Shown here: positions 1-7,705 of the stretch, in pieces
Position numbering within the stretch: position 1 is the first letter of the stretch
Layout of the letters: the number at the start of each line of letters is the position of its first letter
Assembly (NCBI GenBank): GCA_965200145.1
Contig: CBDATG010000002.1
Location: forward strand, 1,116,001 to 1,180,000
From: CBDATG01 sp965200145
Lineage (GTDB): Bacteria > Chloroflexota > Dehalococcoidia > Lucifugimonadales > Lucifugimonadaceae
Reading direction: 5' to 3'
DNA: 64,000 nucleotides
Translations under genes and position numbers: made by a program
Notes under the pieces: model-generated
The model's input: only the letters and a program-made list of their open reading frames with translations
Database searches by the model: none
What the model was told of the DNA's origin: nothing

Positions 1-62
1 CGACCTACTGCTCCTGTAGCACCAACGATCGCCAAACGAAGATCAGATCTAGAAGCCGACAC
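1..62 (-). CDS. asd: aspartate-semialdehyde dehydrogenase, N-terminal fragment
   Basis: The first 20 codons of a minus-strand gene are visible before the window ends. They start at a GTG with GGAG about 8 nt upstream and an in-frame TGA two codons before it. The peptide contains LRLAIVGATGAVG, the NADP-binding Rossmann start typical of aspartate-semialdehyde dehydrogenase, which makes the branch-point semialdehyde for lysine, threonine and methionine. It lies 47 bp downstream of dapB on the same strand, the expected operon partner. Other semialdehyde dehydrogenases such as ArgC share the motif, so the call rests partly on the neighbour. Confidence 0.75.
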   Translation of the reverse strand, partial: MSASRSDLRLAIVGATGAVG

Positions 63-109
63 GAATCAACTCCAATGGAACTTGACAGATGTACGGGGAC
101 GGTGAAGCC

Positions 110-901
110 CTAAACATCAAGCCCCAATACCGAACCAAGACCGACCAGCATGCTGTTCAAATCCATCACGCGACGCACAGCTAGCAGAACCCCAGGCATG
201 AAACTGTCACGACTCGTCGAATCGTGAATCAGCGTCAGCGTCTGACCCTCAGCACCGAACACTACCTCATGCCGCGCCACACGACCCGGCAACCGTGCAC
301 TGTGGACGTTTATCCCGCCAGTACTCCCACCGCGTGTGCCAGATATCAACTCGAGTTCCGTTCCCGTTTGCGAGAAATCCCCCGATCTGCCGTCAAGCAT
401 CGCTCGTGCTATAGACAACGCAGTCCCAGAAGGCGAGTCAACCTTTTGTTCATGGTGACTCTCAATGATGTCCGCATACTCAAAGTGCCCAGAAGCCACT
501 TTAGCTAGGTGCATCAACACAACGCAACCTAGCGCAAAGTTCGACGCCGAGATGACCCCAATTCCAGCATCAGCAGCCAGGGAGCCGATCTCCGACAGCG
601 TACCTTCCGCTATACCAGTCGATCCCGACACACACCTAACTCCATGCGAGACACTCGTCCGCATCGCATACTCGCCACCTGACGCATTGCTGAAGTCAAC
701 GACAACATCCGGCTTCACAACCTCGAACAGCGACGCCAATGACACCGCATTAGTCAGACCGTCCGCGTCAGCAACTGATCCACCCGCGCGAGGGTCAGCA
801 CCTCCAACCAATCGCATTCCGGACTCACGCCGCACCGCCGATTGCACAGTTTGACCCATACGACCAAACGCTCCGTTGACCGCCACAGTGATCTCAGACA
901 T
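110..901 (-). CDS. dapB: 4-hydroxy-tetrahydrodipicolinate reductase
   Basis: DapB reduces 4-hydroxy-tetrahydrodipicolinate with NAD(P)H in the lysine/diaminopimelate pathway in the cytoplasm. The 263-residue product has the expected length. The N-terminal nucleotide-binding segment VNGAFGRMG matches the family GxxGRMG, SNFALG aligns with the interdomain motif, and ESHHEQKVDSPSGTAL carries the catalytic His pair, the Lys and the SPSGTA substrate-binding loop. It sits between pnp upstream and asd downstream, all on the minus strand, so it is probably part of one transcript. Nothing looks broken. Confidence 0.96.
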   Translation of the reverse strand: MSEITVAVNGAFGRMGQTVQSAVRRESGMRLVGGADPRAGGSVADADGLTNAVSLASLFEVVKPDVVVDFSNASGGEYAMRTSVSHGVRCVSGSTGIAEGTLSEIGSLAADAGIGVISASNFALGCVVLMHLAKVASGHFEYADIIESHHEQKVDSPSGTALSIARAMLDGRSGDFSQTGTELELISGTRGGSTGGINVHSARLPGRVARHEVVFGAEGQTLTLIHDSTSRDSFMPGVLLAVRRVMDLNSMLVGLGSVLGLDV

Positions 902-966
902 CGTTATCGCCTCGTGTCCGGTTCATCAAACAGCTGGCCTCCGAGGATACCGACTATCGCGAAAAA

Positions 967-3438
967 CTAGTCGCGATCGCGGTCGCCACCGCGGTTGAAC
1001 ACCGAACGACGGCCCTGACGCGAACGACCGCGCCCCCCATATCCACGCTCGCCGCCACTGCTTCTGTCGTCACGATCACGATAACCACCGCCGCCGCGCT
1101 CATCCCTATCACGATAACCGCCACGACGGTCCGAACGACGGCCACCGTCGTCATAATCGCCATAGCTACCACGACGATCACCATCGCGATCCCGACCGCG
1201 GTAACCATCGCGACCGCCGCCGCGCGACTGACGACGATCTCCGCCGCCACCTCCGCGACGGTCATTTCGCCGACCGCCGCCACCGCGACCTCCCGGTCCA
1301 CGACGCGCAATCGCCTCTTCCAACGCACGACCATTATCACCGTCGTAATCGCCTGACATCGCTCGCGCCGATAGGTCAACGCGCCCATTCTGGTCCACGT
1401 TCACCACCATGACCTCCAGACGGTCGCCCTCCGACACAACAGACTCAACCGTCGGAACACGATCCTCCGATAGCTCACTGATGTGAACCATGCCATCCCT
1501 ACCCGGTACCAAGTTCACAAAGCAACCAAAGTCCATGATCTTCACAACCTTCCCAACGTACACCTCGCCTACCTCAATGTCCTTGGTCATGCGACGAATA
1601 GCTTCTTCCGCTCCATCTGACGCCTCACGAGAACTCGATCCGATCACGACCTCGCCCTCCTCGCCGATGTCAATGTGCACACCGTGCTCCTCCTGCAAAG
1701 CCTTAACCGTCGCACCACCAGGACCAATCAGCATCCCGATCTTGTCCTTCGGAATCAGCACCTTCGTCATACGAGGCGCCTCATCCCGCAAATCATCGCG
1801 TGACTCCGGCATGGTCATCGACATGTGATCCAGTATTTCCAACCGCGCCAACCGCGCCTGCTCAAGTGCCTCACGCATCACCTCAAACGTGATGCCCTTC
1901 ACCTTGATGTCCATCTGCAACGCAGTCACGCCTTCACGCGTTCCGGCCACCTTGAAGTCCATGTCGCCAGCATGGTCCTCAGCACCCTGAATGTCCGTCA
2001 GCACCTTCGCCGTACCACCTGGACCTGTGATCAGGCCCATCGCTATACCCGCCACCGGCGCCTTGATCGGAACTCCCCCATCCATCATCGCTAGCGTGCC
2101 AGCGCAAACACTACCCATCGACGTGGAGCCATTCGACTCCAACACCTCCGACACCAAACGTATCGTGTAAGGGAACTCTGACTCATCAGGCACTACAGCC
2201 GCCAGGGCGCGCTCCGCAAGAGTCCCATGACCTACCTCGCGCCGACCCGTGAATCCAAACCTACCTGCCTCGCCCGTCGAATAAGGCGGGAAGTTGTAAT
2301 GGTGAATGAAACGCTTTGACGTTACCGGCGAAAGACTGTCAAGACGCTGAGCCTCCGATGCCGGCGCCAATGTCAATATGCCCATCACCTGAGTCTCGCC
2401 GCGCTTGAAAATGCTCGAACCATGCACACGAGGAACATAACCAACCATCGATTCCAACGGACGAAGGTCCGACAGACCGCGACCGTCAGGACGACGCTCC
2501 GCATCCAATATCCCCTCGCGAACAGCCTCTTTCTCCAGAGAGTACAGCTCGCCCTGCACATGCATCGAGTCATGTCCCGCATCTGCTGACGCAAGATCCG
2601 ATTTCACCTCAGACATGATCTCCGAGATCGCAGACTCGCGATCATGTTTCCCGCCAGACAGACGTAACGCATCCTTCATCCGATCACCAACTAATCCGCG
2701 CACACTCTCGCGAGTCAACTCCTCGTCAGGCGACACCTGTGGCAATTCCCACTTCGGCTTCCCAACCTCGCGTTGCATCTCACGCAGCTGGTCAACGATC
2801 TCGCCATTAACCTCTTGCGCAAGCTCCAACGCCTCAAGCAAAACAGACTCCGAAACGAACTGCGCACCAGCCTCAACCATCATGATCGCATCGCCAGTGC
2901 CAGCCACCGTCAACTCCAACCCACTCTCGCTCAGCTCATCATACGTCGGATTAACCACCAACTCGTTCTCAATCAGCCCGATGTTGCAAGCACCTATCGG
3001 ATCATCGAACGGAATGTCAGATATCGTCAACGCTGCCGATGCACCAACAATCCCCAGCGGCGCATGAGGATTCACGCCATCCGCCGACAGCACTGTGATG
3101 ATCAACTGCGTCTCGTTGTGAAACCCTTTGGGAAATAGCGGACGCAACGGACGGTCGCAAAGACGAGCCGCAAGAATCGCATCTGTAGTCGGCCTACCCT
3201 CACGCTTGAAGAAACCTCCCGGCAACTTACCCGCCGCATACGCCTTCTCCGCTACATCTACCGTCAATGGAAGGAAATCTATCCCACCTCGCGGCTCACG
3301 ATTCGCAACCGCAGTCGCCAGAAGCATCAACTCACCATAGCGAACTACAACCGCTCCCGATGCCTGTGCCGCCAACCTGCCTGTCTCAAACGTCAGAAGT
3401 CGACCACCGACCTCCATCTCAAATGTGCCTATTGCCAT
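967..3438 (-). CDS. pnp: polyribonucleotide nucleotidyltransferase with RG-rich tail
   Basis: PNPase degrades RNA 3' to 5' phosphorolytically. The two RNase PH-like cores are clear, with FETGRLAAQASGAVVVRYGE at the start and RREVGHGTLAERAL and GSTSMGSVCAG in the second. They are followed by a KH domain (IPKDKIGMLIGPGG) and an S1 domain (VGKVVKIMDFGCFVNL). I place the start at the ATG of MAIGTFEMEVG, because AAGGGA lies 12 nt upstream; a TTG four codons earlier (3450) sits only 1 nt after that sequence. After S1 the protein continues for about 112 residues made almost only of Arg, Gly, Asp, Tyr and Ser in RGG/RDRD patterns. This tail is absent from ordinary PNPases and is probably an RNA-binding or condensate-forming disordered tail. 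rpsO lies upstream, the classic rpsO-pnp order. Confidence 0.96.
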   Translation of the reverse strand: MAIGTFEMEVGGRLLTFETGRLAAQASGAVVVRYGELMLLATAVANREPRGGIDFLPLTVDVAEKAYAAGKLPGGFFKREGRPTTDAILAARLCDRPLRPLFPKGFHNETQLIITVLSADGVNPHAPLGIVGASAALTISDIPFDDPIGACNIGLIENELVVNPTYDELSESGLELTVAGTGDAIMMVEAGAQFVSESVLLEALELAQEVNGEIVDQLREMQREVGKPKWELPQVSPDEELTRESVRGLVGDRMKDALRLSGGKHDRESAISEIMSEVKSDLASADAGHDSMHVQGELYSLEKEAVREGILDAERRPDGRGLSDLRPLESMVGYVPRVHGSSIFKRGETQVMGILTLAPASEAQRLDSLSPVTSKRFIHHYNFPPYSTGEAGRFGFTGRREVGHGTLAERALAAVVPDESEFPYTIRLVSEVLESNGSTSMGSVCAGTLAMMDGGVPIKAPVAGIAMGLITGPGGTAKVLTDIQGAEDHAGDMDFKVAGTREGVTALQMDIKVKGITFEVMREALEQARLARLEILDHMSMTMPESRDDLRDEAPRMTKVLIPKDKIGMLIGPGGATVKALQEEHGVHIDIGEEGEVVIGSSSREASDGAEEAIRRMTKDIEVGEVYVGKVVKIMDFGCFVNLVPGRDGMVHISELSEDRVPTVESVVSEGDRLEVMVVNVDQNGRVDLSARAMSGDYDGDNGRALEEAIARRGPGGRGGGGRRNDRRGGGGGDRRQSRGGGRDGYRGRDRDGDRRGSYGDYDDGGRRSDRRGGYRDRDERGGGGYRDRDDRSSGGERGYGGRGRSRQGRRSVFNRGGDRDRD

Positions 3439-3656
3439 CTCGTTTCTCAATCCCTTAAGTCGTTTGATTGGATCATGCCCTTAACGAGCTCCAACTTGAA
3501 TCTCAACTGCAACTCGCGCGTTGACCGCGTTCAAATAAACCGCTATAACCACCATCGAGAACCGCAACCTAGACGCGGACCAATGCCGTAATCGCAACAA
3601 CAATCCGTTTCTCCACAAAGTCTCCGCGTCAACCCAGCGCTTGCGGCGCGGCACAA

Positions 3657-3920
3657 CTACCGACGCAGTCCCAGACGCTGGATTAGCGATCGGTAACGCG
3701 CCACATCCTTCCGCGCTACGTAGTTCAGCAACTTCCGACGACGCGCTACCATCGCCTGCAAACCACGCCGACCTGCCGCATCGTGTTTGTGCAACTTGAA
3801 GTGCTCCGTCAGATGACGGATGCGCTCCGTAAGGATCGCTATCTGGACATCCGACGAACCCGTGTCATCGTCGTGATGCCTCGATTCAACTACTGCTGAA
3901 GACTCTGAGTATGTTGGCAA
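3657..3920 (-). CDS. rpsO: 30S ribosomal protein uS15
   Basis: S15 binds the central domain of 16S rRNA during small-subunit assembly. The 87-residue product has the family length and the diagnostic stretches DTGSSDVQIAILTERI, HLTEHFKLHKHD and GLQAMVARRRKLLNYV. The start appears to be TTG, with GGA a few bases upstream. A gap of about 200 bp separates it from pnp, a common place for an autoregulatory site, but I see no clear structure there. The N-terminus has an acidic His/Asp run (HHDDD), unlike the basic start of most homologues. Confidence 0.95.
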   Translation of the reverse strand: MPTYSESSAVVESRHHDDDTGSSDVQIAILTERIRHLTEHFKLHKHDAAGRRGLQAMVARRRKLLNYVARKDVARYRSLIQRLGLRR

Positions 3921-4425
3921 AATCTATCCGTTTCCCGCCTATGCGTCAGCCCTGCGGCATTCCGTTAACGCCGAACCAAGAGCCTAATCGCCGACGCACC
4001 GCGCCGATCGCTTGTACCGTCAACTCATATAGCATATCACGCCAACGCACTGTCAAACGACCCTGAGACGCAGATAACCGACCCAATTCTGCTTCATACC
4101 CGTCACGCCGTAATCTGCAACTGCGCACAATTCAACACAACTTGCATACTCAACTTCACCGTTATTCGTGTATGATGTTATGACGAGCGAGTCGTTGAAC
4201 CCGATTCCACGTAACATTACGCGCTAACGCTTGACAATGCCAAGCACATACGAATAACATAGTTGCGTGTGCATCGGATGCCGACGTTGCCAACCGTTAA
4301 ACGCGGGAAGCGACACAGGCAATGACGGTGAACTCCACAAGGCTCGGTAGCGAACTGACGCAACACCGAAGCGAACGACATACACATACCATGAAATCTC
4401 ACAGTAGATTGGAGGGTGGGTCCAA
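3921..4425. other. intergenic region between rpsO and the collagen-like gene
   Basis: This roughly 500-bp stretch separates the divergently placed rpsO (-) and collagen-like gene (+). It contains a plausible promoter for the latter (listed separately). A 60-codon minus-strand open frame at 3946-4128 has Arg-rich composition and no recognisable motif, so I do not call it a gene. No tRNA or other RNA fold was recognised. Confidence 0.5.
4231..4260 (+). promoter_or_regulatory. candidate sigma-70 promoter for the collagen-like lipoprotein
   Basis: A perfect TTGACA at 4231-4236 is followed, after 18 bp, by TAACAT at 4255-4260. It lies about 165 bp upstream of the collagen-like gene, which would give a long 5' leader. 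The same hexamer geometry (TTGACA, 18 bp, TAACxT) recurs upstream of several genes at 50-60 kb, supporting it as this organism's housekeeping promoter type. Confidence 0.45.
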
Positions 4426-5085
4426 ATGAGAACCACGCACCCGAGTAGGATGATCCTCTCGGCATTCGTTATCGCATCGGTGCTGATGTTGGCCGTCATC
4501 GCATGCACTGGACCTGCAGGACCGCAGGGACCGCCAGGACCACCAGGCGACCCGGGACTGCCAGGATTACCAGGCGAACCAGGAAACCCAGGCGAACCAG
4601 GAAACCCAGGCGAACCAGGACCGGCAGGTGAGCGCGGACCGCAAGGTCTACCCGGACTAGCAGGAGCTCCAGGACAAGCTGGTGTCGCAGGACGCCAAGG
4701 CAGAGATGGCGCAGACGGTAGCGACGGCGTAGCAGGTCCTCCCGGACCGCCAGGTCCAGCAGGACAAGACGGTAGCGACGGCGCAGACAACTCCGCAAAC
4801 ATCACCATCATGGACAACTCCTTCGCCATTACCGGCAGAGTCGTCTTCAACGCAGCAGGAACCAGCGTGATGGTCATCGGCGGAGGGTTCGACGCGAACG
4901 AGAGAGTTCTACTACGAGTTGGCAACCAGCCAGCCGGTGACGCAGTCGCTAACTCCGATGGTGCTTTCTCAACCAGTATCACACTCAACTCCGGCACTTA
5001 CCAAGTCGGAACAGTGACTACACTCTGGGCAGTCGGCGAAAACAACATGGCATCTTCCGGACTGGTCGTCTCAGCAGCGAAGTAG
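4426..5085 (+). CDS. collagen-like surface lipoprotein
   Basis: The product has 219 residues. An N-terminal hydrophobic segment ends in a lipobox-like AVIAC with the candidate lipidated Cys at residue 27, predicting a lipoprotein anchored outside the membrane. Residues 29-121 are 31 uninterrupted Gly-X-Y triplets (GPP, GEP, GNP, GER, GQD), enough for a collagen-type triple helix, and the DNA shows an 18-bp imperfect repeat in the GEPGNP part. The last 98 residues form a non-collagenous domain with alternating hydrophobic residues, probably beta-rich and possibly trimer-nucleating. GGAGG lies about 9 nt before the ATG, and a strong hairpin follows the gene. It is a single-gene unit facing against the surrounding minus-strand housekeeping genes. 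Role is unknown; adhesion or a surface coat is a guess. Confidence 0.88.
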   Translation: MRTTHPSRMILSAFVIASVLMLAVIACTGPAGPQGPPGPPGDPGLPGLPGEPGNPGEPGNPGEPGPAGERGPQGLPGLAGAPGQAGVAGRQGRDGADGSDGVAGPPGPPGPAGQDGSDGADNSANITIMDNSFAITGRVVFNAAGTSVMVIGGGFDANERVLLRVGNQPAGDAVANSDGAFSTSITLNSGTYQVGTVTTLWAVGENNMASSGLVVSAAK

Positions 5086-5116
5086 CCACACCGCCTTCGG
5101 TAATCAGCCGTCTAGA

Positions 5117-5150
5117 AGCCCTCGACGTCATTGACGTCGAGGGCTTTCTC
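5117..5150 (+). terminator. rho-independent-type terminator after the collagen-like gene
   Basis: An inverted repeat with arms AGCCCTCGACGTCA (5117-5130) and TGACGTCGAGGGCT (5132-5145) forms at least an 11-bp stem, followed by a short T-containing tail (TTCTC). It starts 31 bp after the stop codon. The T tract is weak but the stem is perfect. Confidence 0.7.
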
Positions 5151-5522
5151 GTGCCCAAACCGCCTCTCCCACACCTGACAACGACTCACCTAATGTAGTC
5201 CACCTAAGACAGATATCGCACCCGGAGCGGCACCCGCGAGATTGACGGACTCATGTAAACCATAGCCATACTCAACATAGTCAGCACAAACCGCATCTTC
5301 TGATCACCACCAAAACCCACTTCACCTCTCACGCCTATACGTCACACGCTCTCATCAACACTAGGTCTCTATCCACGCAAACACCTACACGCAGACTAGC
5401 GACCCAATGCGAGGCTCAACGGGTTGACCGCGCCCTCCCCGGCGAACAGTCCCTCGAGACTCAACCGAAACCAGCCTCCAGCAGAGTCTCAACTCGCCCG
5501 TGCCAGCGAGCAGTAACGCCTT
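5151..5522. other. intergenic region, nothing recognised
   Basis: About 370 bp lie between the terminator of the collagen-like gene and the 3' end of the CBS-domain gene; the two genes converge here. I looked for tRNA, tmRNA, SRP RNA and RNase P landmarks on both strands and saw none. No coding frame had family resemblance. Confidence 0.5.
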
Positions 5523-6557
5523 CTACGCCATCCCTGTACCAACCGCCCCGTCGGCTCTCCCTGCAGGCTCTTCGGATGTTGACCCTTCTCCTTGCTCGTC
5601 CTGGGCTTCGCCGTTCGAAAACAGCCTGCGCATCAATTCGCCGTACGTCAATATCCCTACAAGCTTGCCATCCTCGCCAATGACTATCCCAACCCTATCC
5701 TCATGCTTGCGGAACGCATCAACCGCCGCCGCAACATGCTGAGTCGGAGTAAGTTGCAACACCGAACTCAACACCGAATCCGATGACGAATCCTCCCCAG
5801 CGCCTTTCAACAGCGAACGCAACACATCAGACGCTCGCGCTACTCCCAACACATCGTCAATCGACTCGCCGTACACAACCACAAACTCTAGGTCCGCATC
5901 GACTAACAACGCACGCATCTCGTCCAACCGCATCCCGCGTTTCACAGCCACAACATCTGATACTCCAACCATCAAGTCCGACACCCGAACATCATCTGCC
6001 GTCAAGTTACGGGCCACAGTCAGGATGTTGTCCGCACGCTCAGTTGAAGACTCCTGACCTGTGCCGTTGCGGTATACGTGCGTCGCAAACCGACGGAACG
6101 GCAAGATCATTCCCAGCCTGCGCGCCATACACTCCAACGGCTCCAACCACATCTTGACATCGTCGTAACAAGCATCCGCAAGCCGATTCAGCAACGCCCG
6201 CAGTACTATCAGACCCACAATGATCGAACTAGCCAAGATCAACAGCGCACCTAAGATCAACTCGCCACCCGATGACACAACGACGTTCATCGAACCCATC
6301 ACTAAAGACACGACCGAAGCCGTCCTTACCGTCGTCAGCACTATCCGCATCGAACGGTAATTCACGACTTCGTCCACTGAATCCCCACTTGATACTTGAC
6401 CATGCGCCAAGCTCAATTGCTCCGAGAACTCCCTAGGCTCCGCCGCTCGCAATGTCAACGTCATCGACGCGTAGACCAACACGGACGACGCTACGACTAC
6501 CCACGCAACCCAAGCATCGCCAAACAACATCAAAACGTCTGTCAGCCAATCCGGCAT
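5523..6557 (-). CDS. CNNM/HlyC-CorC-type membrane protein with CBS pair
   Basis: The N-terminal half has several hydrophobic spans (residues about 15-35, 75-120) consistent with a CNNM/DUF21 transmembrane domain. The C-terminal half is a CBS pair: DVRVSDLMVGVSDVVAVKRG with VVYGESIDDVLGVARASDVL, then LTPTQHVAAAVDAFRKHED with GIVIGEDGKLVGILTYGEL. Such proteins are linked to Mg2+ or other cation efflux, with adenine-nucleotide sensing by the CBS domains; the older hemolysin name is historical. The CorC_HlyC tail domain appears to be missing, so it is shorter than many relatives. I chose the ATG with GGGGGA 9 nt upstream over TTG codons just before it. Transport function is inferred from the family only. 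Confidence 0.8.
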   Translation of the reverse strand: MPDWLTDVLMLFGDAWVAWVVVASSVLVYASMTLTLRAAEPREFSEQLSLAHGQVSSGDSVDEVVNYRSMRIVLTTVRTASVVSLVMGSMNVVVSSGGELILGALLILASSIIVGLIVLRALLNRLADACYDDVKMWLEPLECMARRLGMILPFRRFATHVYRNGTGQESSTERADNILTVARNLTADDVRVSDLMVGVSDVVAVKRGMRLDEMRALLVDADLEFVVVYGESIDDVLGVARASDVLRSLLKGAGEDSSSDSVLSSVLQLTPTQHVAAAVDAFRKHEDRVGIVIGEDGKLVGILTYGELMRRLFSNGEAQDEQGEGSTSEEPAGRADGAVGTGMA

Positions 6558-6636
6558 CAACAAACATCCCCCAACCAGTCGCCTAGCTCTGAATCGAACG
6601 CATTAGCAAGGCACCCGCTACAATCCTGCTTCATCA

Positions 6637-7545
6637 TCACTGACTCCTCACAACTCCTTCGGAAGGCAGACCACAACGCCCTCCCACAGCTGACACGCCA
6701 ATGTCGCCACCGGAAGGCGATGCATCGACCTGATCACGAGCAGCCAGACGCGCAGGCACACCCTTGACCAACGCTCCTGCAGGAACATCCCGCGTTACAA
6801 CCGCTCCAGCACCCGTGCGAGCTTTAGACCCAACCGTCAGCGGTGCCACCAAAACCGTCCCGGCACCGACAGACGACCCTTCGCAAATCTTCGTACGCTG
6901 AGTCGATTCACCGTCAAAGTTCGCGGTAACCGCTCCAGCCCCAATGTTCACCGACGCACCGAGCTCGGTATCTCCAACAAACGAGAAATGACCCACCTTG
7001 GAACCAACACCGATCACGCTCGCCTTGACCTCCGCATGAGTCCCAACATAGGAATCGTCTCTCAAAATCGAACCCGCCCTTACTCGACTGAACGGACCTA
7101 CCTTCGCCCCAGACTCAACAACCGAATCCTCAACCAATGCATTCGGACCTATCTCACAACCTCCAGCCACCCGACTACCCGCTACCTCGCTTCTATCTCG
7201 CACTACTGCTCCCGACGAAATATCGCTCCCACCGCGGACCGTGCAGAACGAACCTATCTCAGATCCTGCACCGACCTCCGAATCTTCAATGATCGTGTAC
7301 GCATCAATCCTCGCACCCGAGCCAACTACAGAACTCCCGCGTATCTGAACCCCAGCACCAATACTGGCACCTGACGCAACCCGCGCTCCTGATCCAACGA
7401 ACGTCGTCAACAGGGAATCGAACTGCACACCTGCATCATCACAACCCGAACTGTCTAGCAACGCATCGCTACCCGCAACTGAGCCGGAGTGATCAGGAGG
7501 CTCGCTACGTTCTGCAGGATCGTCGTCTCTGGCCGCAGACTCCAT
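6637..7545 (-). CDS. GlmU-like left-handed beta-helix acetyltransferase (stand-alone C-terminal domain)
   Basis: The 302-residue protein is mostly hexapeptide repeats (for example VGSGAR, VGAGSE, ISSGAV, VGTHAE), the signature of a left-handed beta-helix acyltransferase. The stretch GHFSFVGDTELGASVNIGAG followed by TANFDGESTQRTKI matches the acetyltransferase half of GlmU, which acetylates glucosamine-1-phosphate for UDP-GlcNAc synthesis. The N-terminal uridylyltransferase half is absent and replaced by about 50 acidic, low-complexity residues. It may work with a separate uridylyltransferase, or act on another sugar. It lies 79 bp upstream of the CBS-domain gene on the same strand. Confidence 0.82.
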   Translation of the reverse strand: MESAARDDDPAERSEPPDHSGSVAGSDALLDSSGCDDAGVQFDSLLTTFVGSGARVASGASIGAGVQIRGSSVVGSGARIDAYTIIEDSEVGAGSEIGSFCTVRGGSDISSGAVVRDRSEVAGSRVAGGCEIGPNALVEDSVVESGAKVGPFSRVRAGSILRDDSYVGTHAEVKASVIGVGSKVGHFSFVGDTELGASVNIGAGAVTANFDGESTQRTKICEGSSVGAGTVLVAPLTVGSKARTGAGAVVTRDVPAGALVKGVPARLAARDQVDASPSGGDIGVSAVGGRCGLPSEGVVRSQ

Positions 7546-7705
7546 ACCAAGTTATCCGCACAATCGCGCGCCGCGGTTTGCAAACGCCAGTATCGCGCTC
7601 GCAACTCTCAACCCATCTGGTATCGAATCCGTACCCACAGTAAACACTATGTTATCAAAATACAGTCAAACGTAATGACAATCCAAGAATGAACGTTTTC
7701 ACGAT

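Noticed and set aside
954..1388. Open frame overlapping the PNPase tail in another frame
   Set aside because: It comes from the repetitive RG codons; no homology, and it would sit inside a conserved gene.
3946..4128. 60-codon minus-strand open frame upstream of rpsO
   Set aside because: Arg-rich random-looking composition, no ribosome site and no family resemblance; likely noise in the intergenic region.
4224..4997. 257-codon open frame antisense to the collagen-like gene
   Set aside because: A by-product of the Gly-X-Y codon pattern, which gives Pro/Gly-rich open frames on the opposite strand; the plus strand has lipobox, ribosome site and terminator.
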